In this document: positions 1 through 8,959 of the stretch, piece after piece | How positions within the stretch are numbered: position 1 is the stretch's first letter | Layout: every line of letters begins with the position of its first letter | Assembly (NCBI RefSeq): GCF_023544465.1 | Contig: NZ_JALPVL010000007.1 | Coordinates: 62,001-126,000 of the forward strand | DNA length: 64,000 nt | Reading direction: 5' to 3' | Source: Paractinoplanes maris | GTDB lineage: Bacteria > Actinomycetota > Actinomycetes > Mycobacteriales > Micromonosporaceae | Position numbers and translations under genes: made by a program | Notes under the pieces: model-generated | Told to the model about the DNA's origin: nothing | Database searches by the model: none | The model's input: only the letters and a program-made list of their open reading frames with translations

Positions 1-93
1 ACGACCACCGGCGTGATCCTGGTGGCCGCCGTGGCCTGCTCGGCGGTGGTCGCCCTGACGCTGGTCCGACAAGCGCGAGCCGGCAGCGCCTGA
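1..93 (+). CDS. C-terminal end of a membrane protein (partial)
   Basis: The first 93 bases read as the last 30 codons of a plus-strand gene that begins outside the window. The peptide is a hydrophobic helix rich in Val, Ala and Leu, followed by a short basic tail (RQARAGSA) and a TGA stop. This is what the last transmembrane helix of a transporter such as an MFS permease looks like, but 30 residues cannot identify a family. The next gene is on the opposite strand, so this gene converges on it. Confidence 0.5.
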   Translation, partial: TTTGVILVAAVACSAVVALTLVRQARAGSA

Positions 94-126
94 TGCCTGC
101 CGGCCCGCCTCCCGCGTCGGGCTGGG

Positions 127-600
127 TCAGCCGCACCCCTCGCCGGCGCCCACCTTTTCCCGCTCGCTGGGCGACAGTTCGAGCCCGTCGGGACGACCGG
201 GATACTGCGGCACGTCCAGTGCTTTGGTCCAGGAGATGCGGAACCTCGTGAAGATCTCCATGATCGGCGGCTTGATGGTTTCCGGGTGGTCGAGGCTGCC
301 GAGCATCACGAACACCTGATCGGGAAACCCGGAGAGCTTGTCCTGGAACAGCCGGGCACCACAATCAGGACAGAAATTGCGCTGGAGCGTGTTCCCGCTG
401 GCGGCGATGTAGGGGTAGGAACGCGGGCTGCCACTGAGGAGCTTGAAGTCGTCGGCGGCGGCGCTGAAATACGTTGCCATCACGGCGCCGGACGACTTCT
501 GGCAGTCCCGGCAATAGCAGTTCGCGACAAAGTCGGGGGCGTTGCTGAACTCGTACGAGATCGCATTGCACACGCAGCGACCCGTGAACTTCTCGGGCAT
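127..600 (-). CDS. GFA-family zinc protein (CENP-V/GFA domain)
   Basis: 157 residues, close to the usual size of the GFA (glutathione-dependent formaldehyde-activating enzyme-like) family. The zinc-binding cysteine pattern is complete: CVC near the N terminus, CYCRDC about 25 residues later and CPDC near residue 80. The ATG chosen has an AAGGA ribosome site eight bases upstream; the frame stays open upstream but has no better start. Proteins of this family are small cytosolic zinc proteins, and most have no proven substrate, so a formaldehyde role should not be assumed. It follows a separate DUF4331 gene on the same strand. Confidence 0.85.
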   Translation of the reverse strand: MPEKFTGRCVCNAISYEFSNAPDFVANCYCRDCQKSSGAVMATYFSAAADDFKLLSGSPRSYPYIAASGNTLQRNFCPDCGARLFQDKLSGFPDQVFVMLGSLDHPETIKPPIMEIFTRFRISWTKALDVPQYPGRPDGLELSPSEREKVGAGEGCG

Positions 601-667
601 TCTTGATCCTTCGATGTCTTTGCGAGTGGGATTCGGCACGGCTCGCGCCGGTGACGGGAACAGGCGG

Positions 668-1690
668 TCAGGCCGGGACGACGTAGGGAAATTCCGCCGT
701 ACGGAATTGTTCGTTGCTGGTCGGGTCCAGGCCGGAGGGAATGGCGGTGCCAGTGACCAGGGACAGCATGACCTCGGGGGCGTTGTCGGCCAGCGTGCGG
801 CCATTGCGGACAGCGAAGCCGTATGTTGCCGGCGTACCGACCGTATAGCTGAGCACATCGGGAAAGAGCTCGTGAGCGACGGTTTGGGCGTATCCGGTGG
901 GATCGGCCGACGATTTGCCGGCGGCAATGGTGGCCGCGATGTGCTCGGCGATGTGGGCCCGGTCCGACTCCACGTCCTGGGACACGTGCTGGGTGTCGAA
1001 CGGCTGGTCGAAGTGCACGTCGGCGGGCCAGAAGATCGGCCACATCATGGGGTGGCCGGCTCGGTTGACCTGGCGCCAGCCGCCGGCGTCGGTGGCCAGC
1101 TTGGTGGCGGCCCAGACGCCGATCCGATGACCGGGGCGCAGCCGGGGATGCCGGTGCGAGATCTCCAGCACGATGGAGTCGACGGTGGTGCCGGCGAAAT
1201 TGTTGATGGCGCTCTGTGGCCGCCAGCCGGACATGTCGACAGCGTTTCCGTCGTTCACCGCCGCGTTGATTTTGGACAGCAGAGAAAGGTCGGTGTAGAA
1301 CCAGTCCTTGATGCGTCCCGCCCAGATCCGCGCGCCGGAGTCGCCGGAGCTTTCGCCCGTACGACCCTCCAGCAGCAGTTCGCCGTCGGCCGAGTCGTCG
1401 CGAGCGTCACCGCCGGTGAGCTCGTGCACCTGCAGGGCCTGCCACCCGTCGGCGTCGGGCTCGGCGAAGGAGATCCGGTAGGTCAGCTCCTCGAACTCGG
1501 CCCCGTCGAAGTGGATTTTGAATTCGTAGCGGCCCTCGGGGTGAAAGCTCGGCTCGGAGTGCAGCCCGTTGATCGTCGAGTTGACGTCCATCACCAGGAC
1601 GGTGCTGTCCTCCCCCGGGAAAACGCACAGATCGTCGAGAAACAGCTGCCCGGTTTGCGCCGCCAAGGGGGTATCAAGATGGTGGGACAC
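668..1690 (-). CDS. DUF4331-family protein
   Basis: 340 residues from a GTG start (MSHHLDTP) preceded by AAAGGAA. The N-terminal part contains the hallmarks of DUF4331: a VLVMDVN strand, then SFHPEGRYEFKIHFDG followed by ELTYRISF. The C-terminal half contains repeated His-rich strands and the RIGVWAATKL motif. I see no signal peptide or membrane segment. The biochemical function of DUF4331 is unknown; relatives are often near oxidoreductase or transport genes. It is downstream of the large catabolic operon but separated from it by about 200 bases, so co-transcription is uncertain. Confidence 0.75.
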   Translation of the reverse strand: MSHHLDTPLAAQTGQLFLDDLCVFPGEDSTVLVMDVNSTINGLHSEPSFHPEGRYEFKIHFDGAEFEELTYRISFAEPDADGWQALQVHELTGGDARDDSADGELLLEGRTGESSGDSGARIWAGRIKDWFYTDLSLLSKINAAVNDGNAVDMSGWRPQSAINNFAGTTVDSIVLEISHRHPRLRPGHRIGVWAATKLATDAGGWRQVNRAGHPMMWPIFWPADVHFDQPFDTQHVSQDVESDRAHIAEHIAATIAAGKSSADPTGYAQTVAHELFPDVLSYTVGTPATYGFAVRNGRTLADNAPEVMLSLVTGTAIPSGLDPTSNEQFRTAEFPYVVPA

Positions 1691-1896
1691 AGCCGATTCC
1701 TTTCGTAGATGCCAGACGGTTGATGGCCGGCTGCGGCGTGTGACGGGCGAAGGCACCGCGGCCGAGCCAAGCGCATGCGTCAGGTCATGGCGTAATCGTC
1801 GCGCGCAGCCGATCCGACGGCATCGGTCACCTGACTCCAGAAGGGCGGCGACCGCCACCGGCACTGACACATCACGGTGAAGATGAGGCGCGCCTG

Positions 1897-4521
1897 TCAG
1901 TGCTCTTCCAGGTCGAGGTAGCGGCGGGCCGCGGCGAGGGACAGGCGCGCGTGTTCCTTGGGGCCCACGGAGGCGACGGAATCGGCTCGCGGGATCTCCA
2001 GGGCGTACGGGATGCCGGAAGGCAGGGCGTCGAGGATGCCGTGCACGTCGATGCCGCCGTCGCCGGGGAAGAGCCGCTCGAAGCGGGCCGTCCGGATGAG
2101 GCCCTCGTCGGTGGCCGGGATGGCGGCGAGGGCGTCGCAGACGTGCACGAAGTGGAACCACTCGGCGGGAAGGCGCCGCAGTTCCCGCACGTCCGATTGT
2201 GAGCGGGCGAAGTGCAGCAGGTCGACCAGGATGCCCGCGTTCGGCTGGCCGGCAGCACGGAGCACCCGGACGGCCTCATGCAGGTCGCTGGTCTGGGTCC
2301 AGGACGGGAACTCGAGGTCGATGGTCAGCCCGAGCGGACGGGCCATCTCGCAGAGCCGCGCGAAGTTGTCGACCTTGCGCTCGGGGTCCGGGTCGGGAAG
2401 CTGGCTGATGACATGCCGGGCGCCGAGTTCGGCGCCCGCCTCCAGGACGCGCTGGAACGTTCGCGGGTCGTCGTCCGGGCCGATCCGGGCGAGTTCGATG
2501 TCGAGAACCTCGATGCCGGTGGCGGCCAGCCGCACCTTCGTGGTCCGCATGAGCGCGGGGTCGGTAGTGAGCGGGTGGTTCGGCTCCTGAGCTGTCACCC
2601 GGGTCAGCCTCAGCCCCACGTAGCGGTATCCGGCCTCGGCCGCCGCATCGACCAGATCGGGCGGGGACAGGCTCAGCGCCGTGAGGTGAGCCAGGGAGTA
2701 GTCACGCCGGCTCTGCCGCAGGGCGGCTATCCGGCGCTCGCGGTGGCCCGCCATCCGCACCGGCACGCTGTTGGGGTCGCCGAATCCCCGGTAGTCCCCG
2801 AGGCGCTGCACCACTTCGAAGAACACGCGCGAACCGACCATCGGGGTGGAGAAATGCAAGTAGTCGCCGTGCTCGTCACGGTCGAAGAGCACCGAGTGGG
2901 CCCGCATCTCGGCCAGCAGACCGGGCGGCAGGTCCCAGTGCGCGTCGAGGTAGTCGTAGTAGTTGGCGGGGATCGGCAGGACGGATGCGCGCACCTGCTT
3001 CGCCGCGGCGATGGCGTCGGTCGTGGCGAACGCGATGTGCTGAGGGCGGTGCACGCCCGGCGCCCAGTCTCCGCGCCGCATGATCGCGGCGTTGAGCGTG
3101 ATCCGCACACGCCCCGACGGGTCGATGAACGCCCGGCTGTGCAGCATGCCGAACGGTGCGGCGAGCTCCTGCAGTTCGCCGGGCTGCAGACCGAGAACGC
3201 ACCGGTAGAACAGCGCGGCCTGGTCGAAGTCGTCAACGGTCTCGGTGAGCGCCACGTGGTCGATGCCGGTGGTCCACGCGCCGTCGCGCCGCGGCTCCCC
3301 GGTGGCCGCGAAATCCGCCGTCCAGAAGTCGCCGTGGCAGAAGAAGACGGCGGTGCCGTCGGGTGCGGCTACCGAGTTGAGGTCGGCCTCGCCGGCCTGG
3401 CGAGTGCGCGGCAGCAGCGGGGCCAGCAGCCGGTCGGCGCGGCGGGCGGAGCCGGCGGGATCGGTGCCGGCGACGCCGAGCGCACAGATCGCCGCGGTGC
3501 CCGGTGTGGTGGCCTGGTGCGGCGCCGCGTTGAGCAGGATCCGGACGTCTCCCTGTTGCCAGAGGTCCACGGGCTTGGAGCGGTGGCGTCCGGTGCGGGC
3601 GAAGCCCAGGGCGGCGAGGAGCCGGCCGACTGCCGGTCCCGAGTCGTCGTCCACGCCCAGTTCGACGAAGGCGTATCCGGCGAGCTCGGTCGTGGGCGGC
3701 AGCCCGGCCACCAGCATGCGCAGGGCCCGCATGCCGTCGACGGCGGTCTGCCACGGATCCATCTGGCGGTAGATGTCGTTGCCCACGGCCAGCGACAGCG
3801 GGCCGGCGTATCCGGTTGCGTGGACGTGCGAGAGGAACCCTGGGAGGTCGAGAACGCCGAGGCCCGGGAAGAGCCGATGGCGCCGGCTGTCGTCGGCGGT
3901 GCTCGCGCCCCGACGGGCGTCGGCCAGCCGTACGTGCAGGAGCTGGTCGCCGGGAACGGTCGCGACGACGGTCGCGTCGTCCGGCCCGGCCAGGACGTGG
4001 AAGCTGTCCACGCTCAGACCGAGCGCGGGGTGGGCGGTCCGGCGCACGATCTCCCACGCGTGCCCGGCGCTGCGCACGAATCGTCCCCACGGGACCGCCT
4101 CGTAGGCCAGCCGCAGACCGTGCCCGTCGGCCAGCGAGGCCAGACGCGACAGTTGCTCCGCGGCCGTGTCGGCATCATCGAGCATGCCCGAGCCCGACGA
4201 ACGGATGAGTACGGTTCGCAGACCGAACTGCTCGAGCTGGGCGAACTCGCGCCCGGCCCGCCGCAGCACCGCGGCGAACGCGTGCGCGGTGGTCGGCTCG
4301 AAGTCCCACGGCGACCGGTAGACGTCGGCGGTGAGGCCGCGATCAGCGCACTCCCGGCGCAACCGTGACGGCGCCCACGGGGAGGCGATGAGGTCGCTCT
4401 CACCGATCTCGATGCCGGTGAAGGAGGCGGCCGCGGCCGCGGCCACCTTGTCGTCCAGGGTGCCGGACAGGCTCTCGGTCGAGATGCTCAGCATCTGCTC
4501 GGTCGAGGTCGTGATGGCCAT
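1897..4521 (-). CDS. QuiC1-like fusion: TIM barrel + HPPD-like VOC + second TIM barrel
   Basis: 874 residues from an ATG with a strong GGAGGGGG ribosome site. Residues 1-275 form a xylose-isomerase-like TIM barrel, 280-585 a double VOC (4-hydroxyphenylpyruvate-dioxygenase-like) part, and about 600-874 a second xylose-isomerase-like barrel. The first two parts match QuiC1-type 3-dehydroshikimate dehydratase, which makes protocatechuate and is normally about 630 residues; the third part is extra. In the VOC part the metal triad is visible (H422, H495, E569). In the first barrel E141 and D172 are present, but the late Glu ligand appears to be Ala (A245, LSLAVGND) and the Gln ligand Arg. The second barrel keeps Glu, Asp, His and Glu (LEFPSW, VDLLHF, HVCDA, ALEIPR). 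It is the last gene of the operon that starts with the aldehyde dehydrogenase. Confidence 0.8.
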   Translation of the reverse strand: MAITTSTEQMLSISTESLSGTLDDKVAAAAAASFTGIEIGESDLIASPWAPSRLRRECADRGLTADVYRSPWDFEPTTAHAFAAVLRRAGREFAQLEQFGLRTVLIRSSGSGMLDDADTAAEQLSRLASLADGHGLRLAYEAVPWGRFVRSAGHAWEIVRRTAHPALGLSVDSFHVLAGPDDATVVATVPGDQLLHVRLADARRGASTADDSRRHRLFPGLGVLDLPGFLSHVHATGYAGPLSLAVGNDIYRQMDPWQTAVDGMRALRMLVAGLPPTTELAGYAFVELGVDDDSGPAVGRLLAALGFARTGRHRSKPVDLWQQGDVRILLNAAPHQATTPGTAAICALGVAGTDPAGSARRADRLLAPLLPRTRQAGEADLNSVAAPDGTAVFFCHGDFWTADFAATGEPRRDGAWTTGIDHVALTETVDDFDQAALFYRCVLGLQPGELQELAAPFGMLHSRAFIDPSGRVRITLNAAIMRRGDWAPGVHRPQHIAFATTDAIAAAKQVRASVLPIPANYYDYLDAHWDLPPGLLAEMRAHSVLFDRDEHGDYLHFSTPMVGSRVFFEVVQRLGDYRGFGDPNSVPVRMAGHRERRIAALRQSRRDYSLAHLTALSLSPPDLVDAAAEAGYRYVGLRLTRVTAQEPNHPLTTDPALMRTTKVRLAATGIEVLDIELARIGPDDDPRTFQRVLEAGAELGARHVISQLPDPDPERKVDNFARLCEMARPLGLTIDLEFPSWTQTSDLHEAVRVLRAAGQPNAGILVDLLHFARSQSDVRELRRLPAEWFHFVHVCDALAAIPATDEGLIRTARFERLFPGDGGIDVHGILDALPSGIPYALEIPRADSVASVGPKEHARLSLAAARRYLDLEEH

Positions 4522-4544
4522 GATTCCCCCTCCGGTCCGCAAGC

Positions 4545-6413
4545 TCAGAACCGCGCCGCCGCGCCGTGCCGGATCGCCTCGGCCGCGGAGGCGGCGTGGT
4601 CCAGCACGATGGTCTGCCAGGCTCCCCGGCCCACCTCGACACTTCGGGGCACGGTGCCCTGGGACACCACCACCGGTCCGCGCACAGGTAGCCATTCCCG
4701 TCGGCCGTCGTGGCCGACCAGCAACCGGTCGTCCTCGATGGCCTCCACCGTTGTGCCCAGCCGCACGCTCACGCCCGGATCATCGGTCAGGCGCCGCACG
4801 AGCAGCACCTTCTCGCGGAACCCGGCCTCCGGCGCGATCTCGCCGCCCGCGCCGAGCAGCACCACCCGGCAGCCGGACCGCGCGGCCGCGTCGGCGACGG
4901 CCAGTCCGGCCCGGTCGGCGCCCCACACCGTCACGGCCTCGCCGCTGCCGACCGCCGGTGGCGACCGCAGCCAGTCGTCCAAGCCGATCACGCGGGGCCG
5001 GTCGCTGCCCGGCACCAGCGGCCGATGGTCGTGCCCGCCGACCGCCACGACCACCACCTCGGGGGCGTGCGACGCGATCAGCCCAGGGGTCGCGGTGGTG
5101 GCGAGCCGCACCTCGACCCCGAGACGGGACAGCTCGGCCTCGTACCAGTCGAGCAGCCGGCCGAACTCGGGCCGGCTGGGCAGGTCGGCGGCGAGCCGGT
5201 ACCGCCCACCCAGCAACGGCTCCGCTTCCCAGACGGTGACCTGGTGCCGCCGCTCGGCGGCGCGGCGGGCGGCCTCCAGCCCGGCGACGCCGGCCCCGAC
5301 GATCAGCACCCGGCGCCGGTGGGAGGCCGGTTCGTTCTCGTGCGAGGTGGCCGGGTTGACCAGGCACCAGATCGGCTGTTGGGTGTGCAGTTCGTCGATG
5401 CAGCCCTGATTGCAGCCGATGCACGGCCGGGGCGCCCGGCCGGCCAGCACCGTCGCGGTCCAGGCCGGGTCGGCGTGCTGGGCCCGGCCCACCGCCACGA
5501 GGTCGGCCGCGCCGGATCGGAGCACCTGTTCGGCCACCTCGCCGGTGGGGATCCGGCCGGCGACACAGATCGGCCGGTCGAACTCCCGGAACCGGGCGGC
5601 GTACGGCGCGAGCACCGCCCGGGCGACCTCGCCCGGCTGCACCATCCACTCCCCCGCCTCGTACGAGCCGGCCGAGATGTCCAGGACGTCGACCAGGTCG
5701 AGATCGAGGCGGCGGACCAGGGCCAGGGTCGCGTCGGCATCCAGCCCACCGGGGACGCCCTCGAAGGCGGACAGGCGCAGGAACAGCGCCGGTCCGGGGG
5801 CCTCGCGCCGGATCTCGGCCAGCACCTCGTTGAGGAAGACCGGCGGATCGGCGTACCGGTCGTCGCGCAGGTTGGTGCGCGGCGACAGGAACTGGTGGAT
5901 CAGATAGCCGTGCGCGGCGTGCACCTCGAGGACGTCGACCCCGGCCTCCGCGCACCGGCGGGCGGCCGCGCCGAAGGCCACCACGATCCGCGCGACCTCG
6001 TCCGTGCCGAGTTCGCGCGGCGTGCGCCCGCGGAACGGGACGGGCGACGGCGCGACCGGCTGGAACCCGGAGACGGCCGGATCGGTGACCCGGCCGCCGT
6101 GGTTGAGCTCCACCCCGGCCAGGGCGCCCTCGGCATGCACCGCGTCGGCGACGGCGCGCAGGCCGGGTACGACGTGATCGGCGTGCGCGCCGAGTTGCCG
6201 GACCCGGCCACGCCCGTCGGCCCGCACATAGGTCGCCTCGGTGAAGACCAGCGCGGCGCCGCCCGCCGCGCGGGCCCGTAGATAGGCCAGATACTGGTCG
6301 GTCACGCGGCCGTCGGCCGTGCCGTAGTTGCGCTCCATCGGCGGGCTCACCACCCGGTTGCGCAGCACCGTCCGCCCGATCGGGAACGGCTCGCCGAGCA
6401 AGAGCGCGAGCAC
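4545..6413 (-). CDS. FadH/OYE-type NADH:flavin oxidoreductase with 4Fe-4S cluster
   Basis: 622 residues, GTG start three bases after the livF stop, so translation is probably coupled. Residues 1-340 form the FMN TIM barrel of the Old Yellow Enzyme family, with the active-site segment HAAHGYLIHQFLS. A 4Fe-4S motif follows (CIGCNQGC, then 11 residues, then Cys), and residues about 365-620 are an FAD/NAD(P)-binding module beginning VLIVGAGVAGLEAA. This layout is that of 2,4-dienoyl-CoA reductase, trimethylamine dehydrogenase and related enoate reductases. The usual RxDxYGG segment after the barrel active site reads DDRYADP. The role is presumably reduction or cleavage of an unsaturated intermediate of the pathway encoded here; the exact substrate cannot be read from sequence. 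Confidence 0.88.
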   Translation of the reverse strand: MLALLLGEPFPIGRTVLRNRVVSPPMERNYGTADGRVTDQYLAYLRARAAGGAALVFTEATYVRADGRGRVRQLGAHADHVVPGLRAVADAVHAEGALAGVELNHGGRVTDPAVSGFQPVAPSPVPFRGRTPRELGTDEVARIVVAFGAAARRCAEAGVDVLEVHAAHGYLIHQFLSPRTNLRDDRYADPPVFLNEVLAEIRREAPGPALFLRLSAFEGVPGGLDADATLALVRRLDLDLVDVLDISAGSYEAGEWMVQPGEVARAVLAPYAARFREFDRPICVAGRIPTGEVAEQVLRSGAADLVAVGRAQHADPAWTATVLAGRAPRPCIGCNQGCIDELHTQQPIWCLVNPATSHENEPASHRRRVLIVGAGVAGLEAARRAAERRHQVTVWEAEPLLGGRYRLAADLPSRPEFGRLLDWYEAELSRLGVEVRLATTATPGLIASHAPEVVVVAVGGHDHRPLVPGSDRPRVIGLDDWLRSPPAVGSGEAVTVWGADRAGLAVADAAARSGCRVVLLGAGGEIAPEAGFREKVLLVRRLTDDPGVSVRLGTTVEAIEDDRLLVGHDGRREWLPVRGPVVVSQGTVPRSVEVGRGAWQTIVLDHAASAAEAIRHGAAARF

Positions 6414-6416
6414 GGC

Positions 6417-7151
6417 TCACAGCCCCAGATAGATCTGCCGCACCCGGGGATCGTGCCGCAGCTGCGCCGAGGTGCCGGTCATCGCCACCTCACCGTTCTC
6501 GACCACCAGACAGCTGCTGGTGGCCTCGAAGGTGAGCTTGGCGTTCTGCTCGACGAGCAACAGCGACAGTCCTTCGGTACGCAGGCGCAGCAGCACCGCC
6601 AGGATGTCCTCGACGAGTTTCGGCGACAGGCCCATCGACGGTTCGTCGAGCAGCAGCAGCCGGGGGCGCGACATCAGGGCGCGGCCGATGGCGAGCATCT
6701 GCTGCTGGCCGCCGGAGAGGGCACCGGCCAGCCGGCCGCGCATCTCACCGAGCACGGGGAACAGGTCGTACACCTCGGTCAGGGTCTGCCGGGTGGCGGC
6801 GTTCCATTTGCGGGCGTACGCGCCGAGCAGCAGGTTCTTTTCGACCGGGAGCCCCGCGAACACGTGGCGGCCCTCCGGGACGTACCCGATGCCGTGCCGG
6901 ACCATGGTGCGGGCGCTGACCACGCTCAGGTCGACGTCGCCGAAGCGCAACGCGCCCACTGTGCGCGGCACCAGACCCATCACCGCTTTGAGGGTCGAGG
7001 TCTTGCCGGCGCCGTTGGCCCCGATGACGCCGATCGCCTCGCCGCCGGGGACCGAGAAGCTCAGGTCCCGGACGGCGCAGACGCCGCCGTAGTGCACGGT
7101 GAGGCCTTCGACGGTGAGCGTGGCGAGGCCGGTTGCGGACGTCGTGGTCAT
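6417..7151 (-). CDS. livF: LivF-type ABC transporter ATPase
   Basis: 244 residues with Walker A (GANGAGKTST), the family Q-loop region, the signature LSGGQQQMLAIGRAL, Walker B (LLLLDEPSMGLSP) and the switch His replaced by Gln (LLVEQNAK), which is normal for LivF. It is the second ATPase of a branched-chain-amino-acid-type importer (HAAT family). Its ATG overlaps the stop of the livM-livG fusion (ATGA), and the oxidoreductase follows after three bases. HAAT importers also carry aromatic acids, amides and urea, so the substrate here need not be an amino acid. Confidence 0.93.
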   Translation of the reverse strand: MTTTSATGLATLTVEGLTVHYGGVCAVRDLSFSVPGGEAIGVIGANGAGKTSTLKAVMGLVPRTVGALRFGDVDLSVVSARTMVRHGIGYVPEGRHVFAGLPVEKNLLLGAYARKWNAATRQTLTEVYDLFPVLGEMRGRLAGALSGGQQQMLAIGRALMSRPRLLLLDEPSMGLSPKLVEDILAVLLRLRTEGLSLLLVEQNAKLTFEATSSCLVVENGEVAMTGTSAQLRHDPRVRQIYLGL

Positions 7152-8959
7152 CGGGTCACCTCCGGAACGGTGGGCAGGTCGTCGGCCGTCATGGAGTCCC
7201 CCAGGTACGCCTCGATGACGGCCGCGTCGCGCGCCACCTCGTCCGGTCGTCCCTCGGCGATGATCCGCCCGCTGGCCAGCACGGTGATCTGCTCGCAGAG
7301 CGACATGACCAGGCCCATGTTGTGCTCGATGATGATCACCGTGAGGCCGCTGTCGCGGATGGACCGGACGATCTCGCTGAGCTGCCGGACCTCCTCGCCG
7401 TTGAGGCCGGCGGCGGGCTCGTCGAGCAGCAGCAGGGTCGGTGCGGCGGCCACGGCCCGGGCGATCTCCACCCGGCGCTGGATGCCGTAGGGCAACGCTT
7501 TCGGGGCCAGCCCGGCGAATTCGGTGAGCCCGTAGCGGGTCAGCACCTCGCGCGCCTGCCGGTGCAGGTCGCGATCGCGCCGCAGCACGCTGATCGGCCG
7601 CAGCACGTATCGCCAGCTCTGCCGGGTGCGGCTGCGGTCGAGCGCGACGAGCAGGTTCTCCTCGACGGTCAGGTCGCCGAACAGCCGCAGGTTCTGGAAG
7701 GTCCGGGACATGCCGGCGCGGGCCAGCCGGTAGGGCGCCTGGCCGGTCATGTCGCGCCCCAGGAACCGCACCCGGCCGGCGGTCGGCCGGTAGAGGCCGC
7801 TGATCACGTTGAACAGCGTGGTCTTGCCCGAGCCGTTGGGTCCGACGATGCCGCGGATCTCCCGGTCGGCGACGGTCAGCGACACGTCGTCGAGGGCCTT
7901 GAGTCCCCGGAACTGCTTGCTCACGTGCTCGACCTCGAGGATCGCGGTGGTACGCCGGGTGTCGTCGGCCGGGCTGGTCTCGTACGGCTGGAAGGGTTGA
8001 AGTTGGGCCGCCGTGCCCTGGTGGCCGCGGCGCCGGGCCAGCAGCGCCCTGATCCGCGTCGGCAGGCCGGCCAGACCGGTGGGGGCGAAGACCACGACCA
8101 GCACGACCACCGAGCCGTACGCGACCTGGGCGATCGTCGGATGGTCGACCAGCGCCTCGCGCACCAGGGCCAGGCTCACCGCGCCGATCACGCAGCCGAT
8201 CAGGCTCTGCCGGCCACCGATGATGACCATGCCGAGCAGCAGGAACATGTTGGCGATGTTGAAGGATTCGGGCGCGACGTATCGGATGAGCCCGGCGTAG
8301 AGCACCCCGGCCACCCCGCCGTAGACGCTGGCGAGCATGAAGGCGGTCATCCGCAGGACGGGCACCTCGGCCCCGAGGGCACCCGCGGCGAGGGCGTCGT
8401 CGCGCATGGCCCGCATCCGCCGGCCCAGCCCGGTGCGGACGACGAAGAGCCCGAACGTGAGCACCACCGCGAAGACGGCCAGTTCCAAGTAGTAGTACAG
8501 GTATTCGCTGGACAGGTCGATGCCGGGCAGGGTGGGCGCGGGGATCGCCGAGATGCCCTCGGCGCCGCCGGCGATCTCGGCGTTGGTGACCCAGTTGGTG
8601 AAGGCGAGGGCCAGGCCAAGGGTCACGATGCCGAGATAGTGCGACTGGACCCGCAGCGCCGGGGTGCCGACGACCACGCCGACGACCACGGTGGCCAGGA
8701 CGGCCAGCACGGCGGACACCCAGAATCCGAGGCCCTGGTGGGTGGTCAGGATGGCCGTGGCGTAGGCGCCGACGCCGAAGAACGCGACCTGGGCCAGGTT
8801 CACCTGGCCGGCGACGCCCATCACGAGGCCGAGACCGATGGCCAGGATGGCGAAGATCAGGATGACGTTGACGACGTGGATGGCGTACGAGTCGAGGCCG
8901 TACGGCAGGAACCACAGGGCCAGCCCGATCAGGCCCGCGACCGCGATGCGCTGTTTCAT
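7148..8959 (-). CDS. LivM-LivG fusion: ABC permease joined to ATPase
   Basis: 603 residues in one frame. Residues 1-310 are a LivM permease with about eight to ten membrane helices and the LivM signature region VMGVAGQVNLAQVAFFGVGAYA. Residues about 345-590 are a LivG ATPase with Walker A (GPNGSGKTT), the LivG-type signature LPYGIQRRVEIARA in place of LSGGQ, Walker B (LLLLDEPAAGL) and the switch His (IIEHNMG). A charged linker of about 30 residues joins the two. The start overlaps the livH stop by ATGA. Fusions of this kind are known in actinobacteria; the reading frame is clean through the junction, so this is not a sequencing artefact. Confidence 0.92.
   Translation of the reverse strand: MKQRIAVAGLIGLALWFLPYGLDSYAIHVVNVILIFAILAIGLGLVMGVAGQVNLAQVAFFGVGAYATAILTTHQGLGFWVSAVLAVLATVVVGVVVGTPALRVQSHYLGIVTLGLALAFTNWVTNAEIAGGAEGISAIPAPTLPGIDLSSEYLYYYLELAVFAVVLTFGLFVVRTGLGRRMRAMRDDALAAGALGAEVPVLRMTAFMLASVYGGVAGVLYAGLIRYVAPESFNIANMFLLLGMVIIGGRQSLIGCVIGAVSLALVREALVDHPTIAQVAYGSVVVLVVVFAPTGLAGLPTRIRALLARRRGHQGTAAQLQPFQPYETSPADDTRRTTAILEVEHVSKQFRGLKALDDVSLTVADREIRGIVGPNGSGKTTLFNVISGLYRPTAGRVRFLGRDMTGQAPYRLARAGMSRTFQNLRLFGDLTVEENLLVALDRSRTRQSWRYVLRPISVLRRDRDLHRQAREVLTRYGLTEFAGLAPKALPYGIQRRVEIARAVAAAPTLLLLDEPAAGLNGEEVRQLSEIVRSIRDSGLTVIIIEHNMGLVMSLCEQITVLASGRIIAEGRPDEVARDAAVIEAYLGDSMTADDLPTVPEVTR

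Noticed and set aside
2212..4368. Long plus-strand frame opposite the QuiC1-like fusion
   Set aside because: Composition is biased and no family motif is visible; the minus strand holds an unmistakable fusion protein with a good ribosome site.
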